Assembly (NCBI RefSeq): GCF_014596915.1
Contig: NZ_JACVWU010000020.1
Location: forward strand, 120,285-184,284
Direction: 5' to 3'
Length of the DNA stretch: 64,000 bases
Source: Streptomyces sp. TRM68416
Lineage (GTDB): Bacteria; Actinomycetota; Actinomycetes; Streptomycetales; Streptomycetaceae
Program-made: the position numbers and the translations under genes
Notes under the pieces: model-generated
The model's input: the letters and a program-made list of their open reading frames with translations, nothing else
Told to the model about the DNA's origin: nothing
Databases searched by the model: none
Part shown: piece by piece, positions 44,467 to 53,262 of the stretch
How the letters are laid out: each line of letters begins with the position of its first letter
How positions within the stretch are numbered: position 1 is the first letter of the stretch

Positions 44467-44832
44467 TCAGACGGCGAGCGCCTGGGCGCGGCGCTTCACC
44501 TCCGTACCGCGATTCTCGCTGAGGGCCTGCGCGGGGGTGCCGGGCAGGCTGTCGTCGGGGGTGAAGAGCCACTCCAGCATCTCTTCGTCGGTGAAGCCGT
44601 CGTCCCGCAGGAGTGTCAGGGTCCCGGACAGGCCCTTGACGACCTTGTCCCCGTCGATGAAGGCGGCGGGGACGTGCAGCGCCCGGTTCTCACCACGGCG
44701 TACGGCGATGAGCTGGCCCTCCTTGACCAGCTGCCGCACACGCGTCACCTCGACACCGAGCATCTCTGCGATGTCGGGGAGGGTGAGCCAGGCGGGGACG
44801 AGAGCATCGATCTTTGCGTCAATCTCGGTCAC
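44467..44832 (-). CDS. Rv2175c-family DNA-binding protein
   Basis: 121 residues. A winged-helix/MerR-like N-terminal part (WLTLPDIAEMLGVEVTRVRQLVKEGQLIAVRRGENRALHVPAAFI) is followed by a short C-terminal domain (GTLTLLRDDGFTDEEMLEWLFTPDDSLPGTPAQALSEN), matching the Rv2175c family of mycobacteria. Rv2175c is a substrate of the PASTA kinase PknL, and here a PASTA kinase gene lies 4 kb away. I start at GTG 44832; the longer frame reads upstream into no recognisable sequence. Confidence 0.85.
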   Translation of the reverse strand: MTEIDAKIDALVPAWLTLPDIAEMLGVEVTRVRQLVKEGQLIAVRRGENRALHVPAAFIDGDKVVKGLSGTLTLLRDDGFTDEEMLEWLFTPDDSLPGTPAQALSENRGTEVKRRAQALAV

Positions 44833-44966
44833 GATGACAAGCCTGCCATCCCGCACTGACAGTCGGAAGCCGGGCCCGTCCGACCAGGGACGACACGGGG
44901 GCGGCGTGGAGACGCCACGGGGGCGGCGCGGGGCCGACACAGGGACGTCACCCGGACGAAAGCCCG

Positions 44967-46181
44967 CTACGCCACCGCGACCTTCAGCGGCCTCGCCGGG
45001 TCCGTCAGCAGTTCCGGGTCCATCCGTGCACCGGCCTCGATCAGCCGCCGCCCCTGGGCCAGGTCCCGGGGCCGCCCCACCGCCAGCAGGGCCACCAGGC
45101 GGCCCTCGCGCAGCCAGCAGACCGTCCAGGCCGGGCCGGACGGGTCGCCGCGCCACAGGGTGCTGTCGGCCGACGCGTGATGACCGGCGTACTGGACGAA
45201 GCGGCCGAACTGCTCCGACCAGAAGTACGGCACCGGGTCGTAGCCGGACGGGGTCTCCCCGATGATGTTCGCGGCCACCGTGCGCGGGCCCTGGAGGGCG
45301 TTGTCCCAGTGGTGGACGAGGAGGCGCTCGCCGTACCTCGCGGACGGGAAGGAGGCGCAGTCGCCGACGGCGTAGACGTCCGGCACGGAGGTGCGCAGGT
45401 GGTCGTCGGCCACGACCTCGCCGTGGCGGCCGAGCTCGATGCCCGAGCCCGCGAGCCAGGCGGTGGCGGGGCGGGCGCCGATGCCGACCACGACGGCGCC
45501 CGCGGGCAGCCGCGAGCCGTCGTCGAGGACGACCGCGCCGGGCTCGACGTGCGCCACGCGCGCGTGGGTGCGCAGTTCCGCCCCGCTGTCGGCGTACCAG
45601 CCGGTCATCGGGGCGGCCACCTCGGCGGGCAGCGCGCCCGCGAGCGGCCGGTCCGCGGCCTCGACGACCGTCACCGCGCAGCCCGCCTCGCGCGCGGCGG
45701 TGGCGAACTCGGCACCGATCCAGCCCGCGCCGACGACCACGATGTCGTGCTGTCGGGCGAGCACGGGCCGCAGCCGTTCCGCGTCGTCCAGGGTGCGCAG
45801 CAGATGCACCCCGGGCACGCCCTCGGCGCCCGGCAGCCGGATCGGTTCGGCACCGGTGGCCAGCACCAGCACGTCGTACGGGACGGGCCCGGCCCCGGTG
45901 CCCAGCTCGCGGTCGGCGGGCCGCACGCCCAGCACCTCGCGGCCCAGCGCGAGGTCGATGTCGAGCGCCTCGAAGTCCACGTCGAAGGCGGAGCCCTCGG
46001 CCTTGCCGAGCAGCACAGCCTTGGACAGCGGAGGCCGGTCGTAGGGCTGGTGCGGTTCGGCGCCGATCAGCGTCACCGGGCCGGCGAATCCCTGTTCCCG
46101 CAGGGCGACCGCGGTCTGTACGCCGGCCATGCCCGCGCCCACCACGACCACCCGCCGCTGCGCCTGCCTCTGCTCGCTCAC
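44967..46181 (-). CDS. FAD-dependent ferredoxin-reductase-like oxidoreductase
   Basis: 404 residues of the BphA4/AIF type: N-terminal FAD motif VVVVGAGMAGVQTAVALREQGF, VLVLATGAEPIRLPG, NAD(P) motif VVGAGWIGAEFATAAREAGC, and the second FAD motif VYAVGDCASFP, then the C-terminal reductase domain (FWSEQFGRFVQYAGHH). Such enzymes pass electrons from NAD(P)H to ferredoxins. The electron partner is not evident here. GTG 46181 has the -10 box TATGGT six bases upstream. A 17-bp palindrome (46198-46214) lies directly upstream. Confidence 0.88.
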   Translation of the reverse strand: MSEQRQAQRRVVVVGAGMAGVQTAVALREQGFAGPVTLIGAEPHQPYDRPPLSKAVLLGKAEGSAFDVDFEALDIDLALGREVLGVRPADRELGTGAGPVPYDVLVLATGAEPIRLPGAEGVPGVHLLRTLDDAERLRPVLARQHDIVVVGAGWIGAEFATAAREAGCAVTVVEAADRPLAGALPAEVAAPMTGWYADSGAELRTHARVAHVEPGAVVLDDGSRLPAGAVVVGIGARPATAWLAGSGIELGRHGEVVADDHLRTSVPDVYAVGDCASFPSARYGERLLVHHWDNALQGPRTVAANIIGETPSGYDPVPYFWSEQFGRFVQYAGHHASADSTLWRGDPSGPAWTVCWLREGRLVALLAVGRPRDLAQGRRLIEAGARMDPELLTDPARPLKVAVA

Positions 46182-46187
46182 CTGATC

Positions 46188-46216
46188 ACCATAGACAACT
46201 GACAATCTGTCAGTCA
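46188..46216 (-). promoter_or_regulatory. Leaderless promoter of the FAD reductase with 17-bp operator
   Basis: On the minus strand TGACTG (46216-46211), 17 bases, TATGGT (46193-46188), then six bases to the GTG. The perfect inverted repeat ACTGACA-ATC-TGTCAGT (46198-46214) fills the spacer and the -35 element, which would block polymerase if bound. Confidence 0.6.
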
Positions 46217-46564
46217 GCCGTCGTGCTCCGTGACCTGCTCCACAACGCTGGTCCCGCTGCCCGGCTGCGACTCCCACTCCCAGCTCTCCTCCAGGCGCAG
46301 CCGCCCGTCGGGGAGTTCGACGACCGTGGACGCGCAGTGCCCGGACGACGTCGTCCCGTCCCGCTTGAGCTGCACGTACCGGAAGTCCAGCCGGTCCCCC
46401 TGTCGCGTACCGACCAGATGACCGCGTACGACATCGCCGCCCGCGTACTCGGCCCAGATCTCCCCGTCCTTCTCGTGGTAGGTGAAGCGGGTCCGGGTGC
46501 CCACCTGACCCGGCGCCTGGTCGGCCACCGGGGCCAGGACGAGATTGTCGAGCGAGCGGGCCAT
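46214..46564 (-). CDS. Small conserved protein of unknown function
   Basis: 116 residues rich in beta-strand pattern: RFTYHEKDGEIWAEYAGGDVVRGHLVGTRQGDRLDFRYVQLKRDG and LPDGRLRLEESWEWESQPGSG. Similar short proteins in Firmicutes are sometimes annotated as N-acetylglutamate synthase, an assignment with little support. I start at ATG 46564 (MARSLDNLVL), which has GGGAG nine bases upstream, rather than the longer frame from 46624 that begins near the riboswitch. It ends at the promoter of the next gene. Confidence 0.8.
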   Translation of the reverse strand: MARSLDNLVLAPVADQAPGQVGTRTRFTYHEKDGEIWAEYAGGDVVRGHLVGTRQGDRLDFRYVQLKRDGTTSSGHCASTVVELPDGRLRLEESWEWESQPGSGTSVVEQVTEHDG

Positions 46565-46623
46565 GGGCAGAGGCTCCCTTACTGAGACATACGACGTCGG
46601 GCTAGGGTGGCCAACGTAAAGCA

Positions 46624-46714
46624 CTCGCGGGAGCCCGGACGCACCGGGCTGAGAGGGAGGCTGGCGGCCTCCGACCGTACGAACCTGATCCGGGTCATGC
46701 CGGCGAAGGGAGGG
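46624..46714 (+). promoter_or_regulatory. TPP riboswitch (THI element)
   Basis: The conserved core is plain: CTGAGAGGGA at about 46649-46658 and ACCGTACGAACCTGATCCGGGTCATGCCGG region (46674-46703) ending GCGAAGGGAGG. The last part, GAAGGGAGGGG, includes the thiO ribosome-binding site 10 or so bases before the ATG, so ligand binding can hide it. TPP represses thiamine synthesis genes this way. Confidence 0.95.
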
Positions 46715-46725
46715 GCTGGACGCCC

Positions 46726-47892
46726 ATGTCGCCTACGCGTACGTCAGACGTTCTCGTCCTGGGGGGCGGGATCATCGGGCTGGTCACGGCCTGGCGGGCC
46801 GCCCAGCGCGGGTTCGCCACGGCGGTGGTGGACCCCGAACCGGGCGGGGGTGCCGCCCAGGTGGCCGCCGGGATGCTGGCCGCCGTCACGGAACTGCACT
46901 ACGGCGAGCAGACCCTGCTCGGCCTGAACCTGGCCTCGGCCCGCCGCTACCCCGACTTCGCGGCCGAGCTCGGCGAGCTCACCGGCCACGACCTCGGCTA
47001 CCGCCGCTGCGGCACGCTCGCGGTCGCACTGGACGCCGACGACCGGGCCCACCTGCGCGAACTGCACGTGCTGCAACAGCAGTCGGGCCTTGAGTCGGAG
47101 TGGCTGTCCGGGCGGGAGTGCCGGCGCCTGGAGCCGATGCTCGCGCCGGGCGTGCGCGGCGGGCTGCGGGTGGACGGCGACCACCAGATCGACCCGCGGC
47201 GCCTGGCCCGGGCTCTGATGGCCGCCTGCGAGCGGGCCGGTGTGGTGTTCCACCGGGTGTGGGCCGAGCGGCTGTCCGTCCTGCGGGGCCGGGCGGCCGG
47301 GTGCGTGACGCGCGACGGCACCGCGCTGGGCGCCGGTCAGGTGGTCCTCGCCGCCGGCAGCCTCAGCGGCCGCCTGGCGGGCGTCCCGGACGATGTGCTG
47401 CCTCCCGTACGGCCGGTCAAGGGGCAGGTGCTGCGGCTGACCGTGCCGAAGCGCCACGCGCCGTTCCTGAGCCGCACCGTGCGGGCCGTGGTGCGCGGCA
47501 GCCAGGTCTACCTGGTGCCGCGGGAGAACGGCGAGCTGGTCGTCGGCGCGACCAGCGAGGAGCTGGGCTGGGACACGACGGTGACCGCGGGGGGCGTGTA
47601 CGAGCTGCTGCGCGACGCGCACGAGCTGGTGCCCGGCATCACCGAGCTGCCGCTGACGGAGACGCGCGCGGGGCTGCGTCCCGGCTCCCCCGACAACGCG
47701 CCGCTGCTCGGCCCGACGGAGCTGGAGGGGCTGCTGCTGGCCACCGGGCACTACCGCAACGGCGTGCTGCTCACCCCCGTCACCGGCGACGCCATGGCCC
47801 ACGCCCTGGCCTCCGGCGAACTCCCGGACGAGGCCCGCCCCTTCACCCCGAAGCGTTTCAGCACCACGGCACTCACGGAGCAGCCCGCATGA
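46726..47892 (+). CDS. thiO: ThiO, glycine oxidase
   Basis: 388 residues; FAD-dependent glycine oxidase supplying dehydroglycine for the thiazole ring. FAD motif VLVLGGGIIGLVTAWRAAQRG at the N-terminus, GAAQVAAGMLAAVTE, VDGDHQIDPRRLARAL, VLAAGSLSGRLAGV and the C-terminal GLLLATGHYRNGVLLTP. Length is typical. ATG 46726 is under the TPP riboswitch. The stop overlaps thiS (ATGA), which is followed by thiG. Confidence 0.96.
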   Translation: MSPTRTSDVLVLGGGIIGLVTAWRAAQRGFATAVVDPEPGGGAAQVAAGMLAAVTELHYGEQTLLGLNLASARRYPDFAAELGELTGHDLGYRRCGTLAVALDADDRAHLRELHVLQQQSGLESEWLSGRECRRLEPMLAPGVRGGLRVDGDHQIDPRRLARALMAACERAGVVFHRVWAERLSVLRGRAAGCVTRDGTALGAGQVVLAAGSLSGRLAGVPDDVLPPVRPVKGQVLRLTVPKRHAPFLSRTVRAVVRGSQVYLVPRENGELVVGATSEELGWDTTVTAGGVYELLRDAHELVPGITELPLTETRAGLRPGSPDNAPLLGPTELEGLLLATGHYRNGVLLTPVTGDAMAHALASGELPDEARPFTPKRFSTTALTEQPA

Positions 47893-48089
47893 ACATCTCG
47901 GTCAACGGGGAGCGGCGGGAGATCGCGCCGGGCACGGCCCTCGACACACTCGTGCAGTCCCTCACCGCGGCCCCCTCCGGCGTGGCCGCCGCCCTCAACG
48001 AAACCGTCGTCCCGCGCGCGCAGTGGCCCTCGACCCCCCTCTCCGAGGGAGACCGCGTCGAGGTCCTCACCGCCGTCCAAGGAGGCTGA
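47889..48089 (+). CDS. thiS: ThiS, sulfur carrier protein
   Basis: 66 residues with a beta-grasp fold (MNISVNGERREIAPGTALDTLV) and the C-terminal Gly-Gly (VLTAVQGG) that is adenylated and thiocarboxylated for thiazole synthesis. ATGA overlap with thiO, three bases between its stop and thiG. Too short for many gene finders but clearly real. Confidence 0.96.
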   Translation: MNISVNGERREIAPGTALDTLVQSLTAAPSGVAAALNETVVPRAQWPSTPLSEGDRVEVLTAVQGG

Positions 48090-48092
48090 ACC

Positions 48093-48887
48093 ATGGCCGA
48101 CGATCCCTTCGTCCTCGCCGGTGCGTCCTTCACGTCCCGGCTGATCATGGGCACCGGCGGGGCGCCCAGCCTGGAGGTCCTGGAGCGCGCGCTGGTGGCC
48201 TCCGGTACGGAGCTGACCACGGTCGCGATGCGGCGGGTGGACCCCTCGGTGCACGGCTCGGTGCTGTCGGTGCTGGAGCGGCTGGGCATCCGGGTGCTGC
48301 CGAACACCGCGGGGTGCTTCACGGCGGGCGAGGCCGTGCTGACGGCCCGCCTCGCGCGCGAGGCGCTCGGCACCGATCTGATCAAGCTGGAGGTCATCGC
48401 CGACGAGCGGACCCTGCTGCCGGATCCGATCGAACTGCTGGACGCGGCGGAGACGCTGGTGGACGACGGGTTCACGGTGCTGCCGTACACCAACGACGAC
48501 CCGGTGCTGGCGCGGAAGCTGGAGGACGTCGGCTGTGCGGCGATCATGCCGCTGGGGTCGCCGATCGGGTCCGGGCTCGGGATCCGCAATCCGCACAACT
48601 TCCGGCTGATCGTGGAGCACGCGCGCGTGCCGGTCATCCTGGACGCGGGGGCCGGTACGGCGTCGGACGCGGCGCTCGCGATGGAGCTGGGGTGCGCGGG
48701 TGTGATGCTCGCCTCGGCGGTGACGCGGGCGAAGGAGCCGGTGCTGATGGCCGACGCGATGCGGCACGCGGTGGAGGCGGGGCGGTTGGCGTACCGGGCG
48801 GGACGGATTCCCAAGCGCCATTTCGCCGAGGCGTCCTCTCCTGCGGAGGGCCGGGCCGTGCTTGATCCTGAGCGTCCTGCGTTCTGA
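48093..48887 (+). CDS. thiG: ThiG, thiazole synthase
   Basis: 264 residues, TIM barrel. It builds the thiazole phosphate from DXP, dehydroglycine and ThiS thiocarboxylate. Motifs: FTSRLIMGTGGAPSLEVLERAL, LGTDLIKLEVIADERTLLPDP, CAAIMPLGSPIGSGLGIRNPHNF, VILDAGAGTASDAALAMELGC and VMLASAVTRAKEPVLMA. Last gene of the thiOSG operon. Confidence 0.96.
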   Translation: MADDPFVLAGASFTSRLIMGTGGAPSLEVLERALVASGTELTTVAMRRVDPSVHGSVLSVLERLGIRVLPNTAGCFTAGEAVLTARLAREALGTDLIKLEVIADERTLLPDPIELLDAAETLVDDGFTVLPYTNDDPVLARKLEDVGCAAIMPLGSPIGSGLGIRNPHNFRLIVEHARVPVILDAGAGTASDAALAMELGCAGVMLASAVTRAKEPVLMADAMRHAVEAGRLAYRAGRIPKRHFAEASSPAEGRAVLDPERPAF

Positions 48888-49086
48888 GCGGCGCTGCGGT
48901 CCCGCTGCGTCTCCGATCCGCACACCACCCGTTTCCAGTGGGTCGCGAAGTGGGCCCCTCTCCTGTGGGGGTTGAACGCCGTCGGCGGCCGGCCCCGCGT
49001 GGGTTGCGTCACAGGTCGGCTGCAGTCCCGGTGCAATCCTGCCCGAACCGGCGGGGCTGTCAGTTGCTGCTCGTACACTCACCTGC
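48888..49086 (+). other. thiG-pkaF intergenic region
   Basis: 199 bases. The only readable signal is the -10-like TACACT (49074-49079), seven bases before the pkaF GTG. Inverted-repeat-rich sequence around 48940-49060 is unassigned. Confidence 0.45.
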
Positions 49087-51024
49087 GTGGATACGACCCT
49101 TCAGGACCCTCTGGTCGGGCAGGTGCTCGACCGCCGCTATCGCGTCGAGGCGCGGATCGCCGTCGGCGGGATGGCCACGGTCTACCGGGCCGTGGACACC
49201 CGCCTCGACCGGGTCCTCGCGCTGAAGGTGATGCACCCCGCTCTCGCGGCCGACGGCACCTTCGTGGAGCGGTTCATCCGGGAGGCCAAGTCGGTGGCCC
49301 GGCTGGCGCATCCCAACGTCGTGCAGGTCTTCGACCAGGGCACCGACGGGTCGTACGTCTACCTCGCCATGGAGTACGTGGCCGGCTGCACCCTGCGGGA
49401 CGTGCTGCGCGACCGGGGGGCGCTGCAGCCGCGGGCCGCGCTGGACATCCTGGAGCCGGTGCTGGCCGCGCTCGGCGCCGCGCACCGCGCCGGTTTCGTG
49501 CACCGGGACATGAAGCCCGAGAACGTCCTCATAGGGGACGACGGCCGGGTCAAGGTCGCCGACTTCGGGCTCGTACGGTCCGTGGACACCGTGACCAGCA
49601 CCACCGGTGCCGTGCTCGGCACCGTCTCCTACCTCGCGCCCGAGCAGATCGAGCAGCCCGGCGCCGCCGACGCCCGCGTCGACGTGTACGCGTGCGGTGT
49701 CGTGCTGTACGAGATGCTCACCGGCGAGAAGCCGCACGACGGGGACTCCCCGGCGGTGGTGCTCTACAAGCATCTGCACGAGGATGTCCCACCGCCCTCG
49801 GCCGTCGTGCCGGGGCTGCCGTACGAGCTCGACGAGCTGGTCGCGTCGGCCACCGCGCGCACCCCCGAGGTCCGCCCGCACGACGCGGTCGCGCTGCTCG
49901 GCGAGACCCGCCGGGCGCGCGGTGCGCTGAGCGCGGACCAGCTGGACGCGGTGCCGCCGCAGGCGCTGTCCACGGAACACGACAACGCCGACGACCGCAC
50001 CAGCGTGATCCCGCGTTCGCTGACGGTGCCCCGTCCGCTCCCGGTCAACGAGGACGAGGAGCAGCAGCAGTTCCACCGCACCAGCCGGCTGGAGACCCCG
50101 CCGCCGCTGCCGCCCCGGCGCCGCCGGGTCGCCGTACCGCGGCGCGGCCCCCTCGCAATCGTGGTCGCCGTCCTGCTGGTCCTCGGCGTCGGAGCGGGCG
50201 TCTGGTACATCAACTCCGGCCAGTTCACCCAGGTCCCGGCACTGCTGACGAAGACGGAGGCCGAGGCGAGGGACCGGCTGGGCGAGGCCGGTCTGGACGT
50301 CGGCAAGGTCGAGCGCGCCTACAGCGACACCGTCAAGCGCGGCCGGGTCATCAGCACCGACCCCGCGGCGGGCAGCCGCATCCGGGACAACGGCTCGGTG
50401 AACCTGGTCGTCTCCCGGGGCCCGGAGGTCGTGAAGGTCCCCGACCTGGAGGGCTACCGCCTGGACAAGGCGAAGGCCGTGCTGAAGAGCGAGGGCCTCG
50501 AGCCGGGCATGGTGACGCGGGAGTTCAGCGACAGCGTCGCCAAGAACGCCGTGATCTCCACGAACCCCGAGGCCGGTACCGAGCGCCGTTCGGGCTCCGC
50601 GGTCGCGCTGGTCGTCAGCAAGGGCATCCCGGTCGACGTGCCGGACGTCACCGGCGAGACCCTGGCGGACGCGAGGGCCGAGCTGGAGGCGGCCGGTCTG
50701 CAGGTCCGGGTCGCCACCGAGCAGGTCAACTCCTCCGAGTACGACAAGGGCGAGGTCGCCCAGCAGACCCCGGAGGCCGACAGCCAGGCGGTCAGGGGCG
50801 ACACGGTGACGCTGACGCTGTCCAAGGGCCCGGAGATGGTCGAGGTGCCGGACGTGGTCGGCGACAGCGTCGGCGACGCGAAGGCGGCGCTGGAAGCCGC
50901 CGGCTTCGAGGTCGACGAGGACCGCGGCCTGCTGGGCCTGTTCGGCGACACCGTCAAGAGCCAGTCGGTCGAGGGCGGTCAGACGGCTCCCAAGGGCTCG
51001 ACGATCACCATCAAGATCCGCTGA
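49087..51024 (+). CDS. pkaF: PASTA-domain Ser/Thr protein kinase
   Basis: 645 residues. Kinase domain (about residues 17-280) with Gly-rich loop EARIAVGGMATVYRAVDTR, catalytic lysine in VLALKVMHPAL, HRDMKPENVLIG and DFGLVRSVDTVTS, a long Pro/Arg linker, one transmembrane helix (about 352-374, LAIVVAVLLVLGVGAGVWYI), then four PASTA repeats (e.g. VKVPDLEGYRLDKAKAVLKSEGL) outside the cell that sense muropeptides or lipid II. Such kinases control wall growth and division. The start GTG 49087 has TACACT seven bases upstream and no Shine-Dalgarno sequence. Confidence 0.93.
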   Translation: MDTTLQDPLVGQVLDRRYRVEARIAVGGMATVYRAVDTRLDRVLALKVMHPALAADGTFVERFIREAKSVARLAHPNVVQVFDQGTDGSYVYLAMEYVAGCTLRDVLRDRGALQPRAALDILEPVLAALGAAHRAGFVHRDMKPENVLIGDDGRVKVADFGLVRSVDTVTSTTGAVLGTVSYLAPEQIEQPGAADARVDVYACGVVLYEMLTGEKPHDGDSPAVVLYKHLHEDVPPPSAVVPGLPYELDELVASATARTPEVRPHDAVALLGETRRARGALSADQLDAVPPQALSTEHDNADDRTSVIPRSLTVPRPLPVNEDEEQQQFHRTSRLETPPPLPPRRRRVAVPRRGPLAIVVAVLLVLGVGAGVWYINSGQFTQVPALLTKTEAEARDRLGEAGLDVGKVERAYSDTVKRGRVISTDPAAGSRIRDNGSVNLVVSRGPEVVKVPDLEGYRLDKAKAVLKSEGLEPGMVTREFSDSVAKNAVISTNPEAGTERRSGSAVALVVSKGIPVDVPDVTGETLADARAELEAAGLQVRVATEQVNSSEYDKGEVAQQTPEADSQAVRGDTVTLTLSKGPEMVEVPDVVGDSVGDAKAALEAAGFEVDEDRGLLGLFGDTVKSQSVEGGQTAPKGSTITIKIR

Positions 51025-51081
51025 AGGCGCACCTGGAGATCCGCCGACGGGGCGCTCCCCAGGCCATGGCACCCTGATCAG

Positions 51082-51951
51082 GTGACCATCGAGCAACTCC
51101 GCAACCCCGTCGGCGGCCATGTCCCCGTGGCCGGCGGTCTGAACTCCGTGGGCCTGGCCTACGCCCGTGACCTCAAGGCCGAGACCGTGCAGGTCTTCGT
51201 CGCCAACCCGCGCGGCTGGGCCACGCCCGCCGGCAACCCGCGGCAGGACGAGGAGTTCCGCGCGGCCTGCGCGGCCGAGTCGATCCCGGCGTACGTCCAT
51301 GCCCCGTACCTGATCAACTTCGGTTCGCACACCGAGGCGACGGTCGAGAAGTCGGTGGAGTCGCTGCGCCACTCGCTGCGGCGCGGACGAGAGATCGGTG
51401 CGCGGGGTGTGGTGGTGCACACGGGCAGCGCGACCGGCGGACGGGACCGCTCCGTCGCCCTGAAGCAGGTGCGCGAGTACCTGCTGCCGCTGCTCGACGA
51501 ACTGACCCACGACGACGACCCGTACCTGCTGCTGGAGTCCACCGCCGGGCAGGGCTCCTCCCTGTGCTCGCGCACCTGGGACTTCGGGCCGTACTTCGAG
51601 GCGCTGGACGCCCATCCGAAGCTGGGCGTGTGTCTGGACACGTGCCACATCTTCGCCGCCGGGCACGACCTGACCGGCCCGGACGGCATGCGTCAGACGC
51701 TCGACCTCCTCGTCGACACCGTCGGCGAGGGCAGGCTGAAGCTGATCCACGCCAACGACTCCAAGGACGTGGTGGGCGCGCACAAGGACCGGCACGAGAA
51801 CATCGGCGTCGGCCACATCGGCGAGGACCCGTTCCGCGCCCTGATGACCCACCCCGCCACCGAGGGCGTACCGCTGATCATCGAGACGCCCGGCGGCAAG
51901 GAGGGGCACGCGGCGGACGTGGAGCGGCTGAAGAAGCTCCGCGAGAGCTGA
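51082..51951 (+). CDS. nfo: Endonuclease IV (AP endonuclease, Nfo family)
   Basis: 289 residues. TIM-barrel metal nuclease for abasic sites. Metal and substrate segments are visible: GGLNSVGLAYARDLKAETVQVFVANPRGW, VHAPYLINFGSHTE, VVVHTGSATGG, LLLESTAGQGSSL, GVCLDTCHIFAAGHD, HANDSKDVVGAHKDRHENIG.GHIG and PLIIETPGG. GTG 51082 is the natural start. The gap to pkaF is short (57 bases). Confidence 0.92.
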   Translation: MTIEQLRNPVGGHVPVAGGLNSVGLAYARDLKAETVQVFVANPRGWATPAGNPRQDEEFRAACAAESIPAYVHAPYLINFGSHTEATVEKSVESLRHSLRRGREIGARGVVVHTGSATGGRDRSVALKQVREYLLPLLDELTHDDDPYLLLESTAGQGSSLCSRTWDFGPYFEALDAHPKLGVCLDTCHIFAAGHDLTGPDGMRQTLDLLVDTVGEGRLKLIHANDSKDVVGAHKDRHENIGVGHIGEDPFRALMTHPATEGVPLIIETPGGKEGHAADVERLKKLRES

Positions 51952-51952
51952 C

Positions 51953-52585
51953 TCAGAGCTCGGGCCCGTCCCCGGGCTGCTCCTGGTACGAGTAGCGCTG
52001 CTCCCGCCACGGGTCGCCGATGTTGTGGTAGCCGCGCTCCTCCCAGAAGCCGCGGCGGTCGGCGGTCATGTACTCCACGCCGCGGACCCACTTGGGGCCC
52101 TTCCAGGCGTACAGGTGGGGGACGACGAGGCGGAGCGGGAAGCCGTGCTCCGCGGTGAGCAGTTCGCCGTCCTTGTGGGTGGCGAAGATGGTGTCCGCGG
52201 CGGCGAAGTCCGCGAGGCGCAGGTTTGAGCTGAAGCCGTACTCGGCCCACACCATCACATGGGTGACGGCGGGCGCGGGCGGGGCGATCTCCAGGATCGT
52301 CCGCGCCGGAATGCCGCCCCACTCGGCCCCGAGCATGCTGAACTTCGTGACGCAGTGCAGATCGGCCACGACGGTCTTGTACGGCAGGGCCGCGAACTCC
52401 TCGTGGTTCCAGCAGTGCTTCTCGCCGTCGGCGGTGGCCCCGAAGACCCTGAACTCCCAGCGCTCGGGGCGGAACTTGGGGACGGGCCCGTAGTGGGTGA
52501 CCGGCCAGCCGCGCTGCAGTCGCTGCCCCGGCGGAAGCTCCGGCTGTCCCGCTCCTCCAGATTCGCTCTCCACCGGCTGACCCAT
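51953..52585 (-). CDS. Sulfite-oxidase-like molybdopterin oxidoreductase
   Basis: 210 residues, oxidoreductase molybdopterin-binding domain only. The conserved Cys expected to bind the molybdenum cofactor is in VADLHCVTKFSMLGAEWGGIP, and EYGFSSNLRLADF, AEHGFPLRLVVPHLYAWKGPKWVRGVEYM and DRRGFWEERGYHNIGDPW are typical of the family. No export signal is seen, unlike YedY. Substrate unknown. ATG 52585 with GGATGGAG upstream. Convergent with the endonuclease IV gene, divergent from bfr. Confidence 0.9.
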   Translation of the reverse strand: MGQPVESESGGAGQPELPPGQRLQRGWPVTHYGPVPKFRPERWEFRVFGATADGEKHCWNHEEFAALPYKTVVADLHCVTKFSMLGAEWGGIPARTILEIAPPAPAVTHVMVWAEYGFSSNLRLADFAAADTIFATHKDGELLTAEHGFPLRLVVPHLYAWKGPKWVRGVEYMTADRRGFWEERGYHNIGDPWREQRYSYQEQPGDGPEL

Positions 52586-52660
52586 GTCTCCATCCTGACA
52601 GACCCGAAGCAGTGCACAGGACCAGCCCCACTCCAAACCGTGCAAATTGGACTAAGCATG

Positions 52661-52677
52661 CACTTACTTACTAAGTG
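52661..52677. promoter_or_regulatory. CACTTA-N5-TAAGTG palindrome between the oxidoreductase and bfr
   Basis: A perfect 6-bp inverted repeat spaced by five bases, in the 174-base divergent region. Candidate operator for either gene; the binding protein is unknown. Confidence 0.4.
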
Positions 52678-52759
52678 AAGACTTACTGGACGATCTTCGA
52701 TGCCGGTGCAAGGATGCGGCGCATTCCGCCACTTCCCCCGCTTGGAAGGAGCCTCTGCG

Positions 52760-53239
52760 ATGCAGGGCGACCCCGAGGTCATCGAATTCCTGAACGAGCA
52801 GCTCACCGGCGAGCTCACCGCGATCAACCAGTACTTCCTGCACGCGAAGATGCAGGAGAACTTCGGCTGGACGAAGCTCGCCAAGTACACGCGGCACGAG
52901 TCGTTCGACGAGATGAAGCACGCGGAGGTGCTCACCGACCGGATCCTGTTCCTCGAAGGGCTGCCCAACTACCAGCGGCTCTTCCACGTCCGGATCGGGC
53001 AGACGGTCAAGGAGATGTTCGAGGCCGACCGGATGATCGAGGTGGAGGCGATCGACCGCCTCAAGCGCGGCATCGAGGTCATGCGCGCCAAGGGCGACAT
53101 CACCTCGGCGAACATCTTCGAGTCGATCCTCGAGGACGAGGAGCACCACATCGACTACCTCGACACCCAGCTGGAACTGCTGGAGAAGCTCGGCGAGCCG
53201 CTCTACATCGCGCAGCTGATCGAGCAGCCGGAGAGCTAG
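52760..53239 (+). CDS. bfr: Bacterioferritin
   Basis: 159 residues, iron-storage four-helix bundle. Ferroxidase-centre ligands lie in LNEQLTGELTAINQYFLHAK, RHESFDEMKHAEVLTDRILFLEGLPNYQ (which also has the haem-ligand Met of DEMKHAE) and IFESILEDEEHHIDYLDTQL. ATG 52760 has GAAGGAG nine bases upstream; the longer frame from 52700 adds non-family residues. It stands next to the Bfd gene, which releases iron from bacterioferritin. Confidence 0.96.
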   Translation: MQGDPEVIEFLNEQLTGELTAINQYFLHAKMQENFGWTKLAKYTRHESFDEMKHAEVLTDRILFLEGLPNYQRLFHVRIGQTVKEMFEADRMIEVEAIDRLKRGIEVMRAKGDITSANIFESILEDEEHHIDYLDTQLELLEKLGEPLYIAQLIEQPES

Positions 53240-53262
53240 GCGGCCGCGTCCGGGCGACGTGT

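Noticed and set aside
48960..49060. Sequence around GGTGCAATCC before pkaF resembling a cobalamin riboswitch
   Set aside because: The B12 box GCCACTG is missing and other helices cannot be drawn; the pkaF context gives no B12 link.
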